A DNA stretch of 58,499 nt from an uncultured Chloroflexota bacterium (GTDB lineage: Bacteria > Chloroflexota > Anaerolineae > Aggregatilineales > Phototrophicaceae): positions 1 through 58,499 of the forward strand of contig CAIPFY010000126.1 of the NCBI GenBank assembly GCA_903864435.1, read 5' to 3'. The notes under the pieces were generated by a model. It was not told where the DNA came from and did no database searches. It was given only the letters and a program-made list of their open reading frames with translations. Every line of letters begins with the position of its first letter. Within the stretch, counting starts at the first letter, position 1. A program made the translations under genes and the position numbers. Of this stretch, positions 57,698 to 58,499 are shown piece after piece.

Positions 57698-58499
57698 ATG
57701 ATTGACCATGTTGTGCCGCCTTCATTGTTGTTGAAACCGATGTACATTGGCAATATTTGCATTGAAACGCCGCTGACGTTGGCTCCGATGGCCGGACAGA
57801 CGAATTATGCGTTTCGGACTCTGTGCCGCGAACAGGGCGATTGCGGGCTGGTTTGCACCGAGTTGATTAGCAGCATGGCGATTCACTACAAGAATCAGAA
57901 AACATGGCGCATGTTCGACTGGCGACCGGATGAAAGCCCGTTCGCGGTGCAGTTGTACGGCGCGGAACCGGTTGCGATGGCAGAGGCGGCGCGGGTAGTG
58001 GTGGATCAGGGCGCGGATATTGTGGACATTAACATGGGGTGCTGGGTTCCCAAAATCGCCAAAAGAGGCGGGGGCGCGGCGCTGTTGAAGGATGTGTGCG
58101 CCGCGACATGGGTGGTGGAAGCGGTGGTGAAAGCCGTGAACGTTCCGGTGACGGTGAAGGTGCGCAGCGGGTGGGATGCCGAACATCTGACCGCCGTCGA
58201 GTTCGCCCGCGCTGCTGAACAGGCGGGGGTGAAGGCGATTGCGGTTCATGCGCGGACGGCGGCGCAGGCGTTCACCGGCAAGGCGGATTGGGATATGATC
58301 CGGCAGGTGAAAGAAGTGGTGCGGATTCCGGTGATCGGCAACGGCGATGTGTTGAACGCGGCGGACGCGGCGCGGATGCTGGAGCAGACCGGTTGTGATG
58401 GCGTGATGATCGGGCGGGGGGCGCTGGGCAACCCTTCGTTGTTCCGTCAGATCGCGCATGAACTGCGGAACGGCGAACCGTTGCCGCCGCCAACTGCGC
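57698..58499 (+). CDS. dus: tRNA-dihydrouridine synthase, N-terminal 267 codons (cut by window edge)
   Basis: FMN-dependent TIM-barrel enzyme that reduces uridines in tRNA. Visible parts: LAPMAGQTNYAFRTL, CTELISSM, VQLYG, DINMGCWVPKIAKRGGGAALL (catalytic Cys; the usual GCP is GCW), VTVKVRSGWD, VHARTAAQ and GNGDV with IGRGALGNP for phosphate binding. The frame runs off the right edge. ATG 57698 has GGGGAG about 10 nt upstream. Whether it is DusA, DusB or DusC cannot be told; DusB-like is likely. Confidence 0.92.
   Translation, partial: MIDHVVPPSLLLKPMYIGNICIETPLTLAPMAGQTNYAFRTLCREQGDCGLVCTELISSMAIHYKNQKTWRMFDWRPDESPFAVQLYGAEPVAMAEAARVVVDQGADIVDINMGCWVPKIAKRGGGAALLKDVCAATWVVEAVVKAVNVPVTVKVRSGWDAEHLTAVEFARAAEQAGVKAIAVHARTAAQAFTGKADWDMIRQVKEVVRIPVIGNGDVLNAADAARMLEQTGCDGVMIGRGALGNPSLFRQIAHELRNGEPLPPPTA

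Noticed and set aside
57722-58459. 245-codon minus-strand frame opposite dus
   Set aside because: His/Arg/Pro-rich shadow; the plus strand has the full Dus motif set.

Overview
The window looks like a chromosomal segment from a Chloroflexota bacterium, most likely an Anaerolineae-type lineage. That placement is inference. It rests on the moderately high GC, a TopA carrying an N-terminal DUF5679-type zinc ribbon, a FhaA/FhaB/SEDS/PBP cell-wall cluster, Thr/Pro-rich linkers in exported proteins, DUF4397/SH3 surface proteins and a baseplate-J-like membrane protein. Nearly all genes are densely packed, most on the minus strand with many 1-14 nt overlaps. No prophage, insertion sequence, CRISPR array, rRNA or tRNA is visible, and no gene-free stretch exceeds 300 bases.

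Layout. 1-3.6 kb: topA (cut by the left edge), a monofunctional mannose-1-phosphate guanylyltransferase and dprA. 3.7-4.8 kb: an AT-rich gene for an exported protein on the plus strand. 4.8-7.5 kb: ffh-rpsP-khpA-rimM. 7.6-10.2 kb: a compact set encoding an MBL-fold hydrolase, a membrane thioredoxin, an alkaline-phosphatase-superfamily enzyme and a flavin reductase. 10.3-14.5 kb: murJ, a C39-peptidase/TPR membrane protein and a divergent PHP phosphoesterase. 14.5-20.2 kb: fhaA-fhaB-SDR-mtnP-rodA/ftsW-pbp. 20.3-22.9 kb: rpsF-ssb-rpsR followed by a membrane parvulin. 23-31 kb: a polysaccharide locus (O-antigen ligase-like protein, two large membrane proteins, GT4, GT2). 31-34.4 kb: a small exported protein, tatD, gmd and an rmd-like reductase. 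34.4-39.3 kb: two large DUF4397 surface proteins. 39.4-45.6 kb: ahcY, an interrupted PfkB kinase, a nicotinate phosphoribosyltransferase, a CpaF-like ATPase and mtnA. 45.7-58.5 kb: a DsbA-like protein, an ICMT-like methyltransferase, pdp, a binding lipoprotein, mltG, ruvX, a baseplate-J-like protein, alaS, an ABC-2 exporter and dus (cut by the right edge).

The genes serve a few shared tasks: translation and protein targeting; wall synthesis (MurJ, SEDS, PBP homologue, MltG, FHA proteins); GDP-sugar supply and surface glycan assembly (ManC, Gmd, Rmd, glycosyltransferases); and recycling of SAM by-products (MtnP, MtnA, AhcY, possibly the PfkB kinase).

Three observations stand out. First, the membrane thioredoxin has an in-frame TGA exactly where the first cysteine of its CxxC motif belongs, giving U-L-G-C. 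A stable hairpin follows 9 nt later, and the full reading frame abuts both neighbours with no gap, so this is a strong selenoprotein candidate. Second, the penicillin-binding protein next to an intact SEDS polymerase has lost the key residues of all three transpeptidase motifs. Third, the PfkB kinase beside ahcY carries an in-frame TAG at a non-catalytic position, which looks like a point mutation or a base-call error and is a useful caution when judging the TGA.
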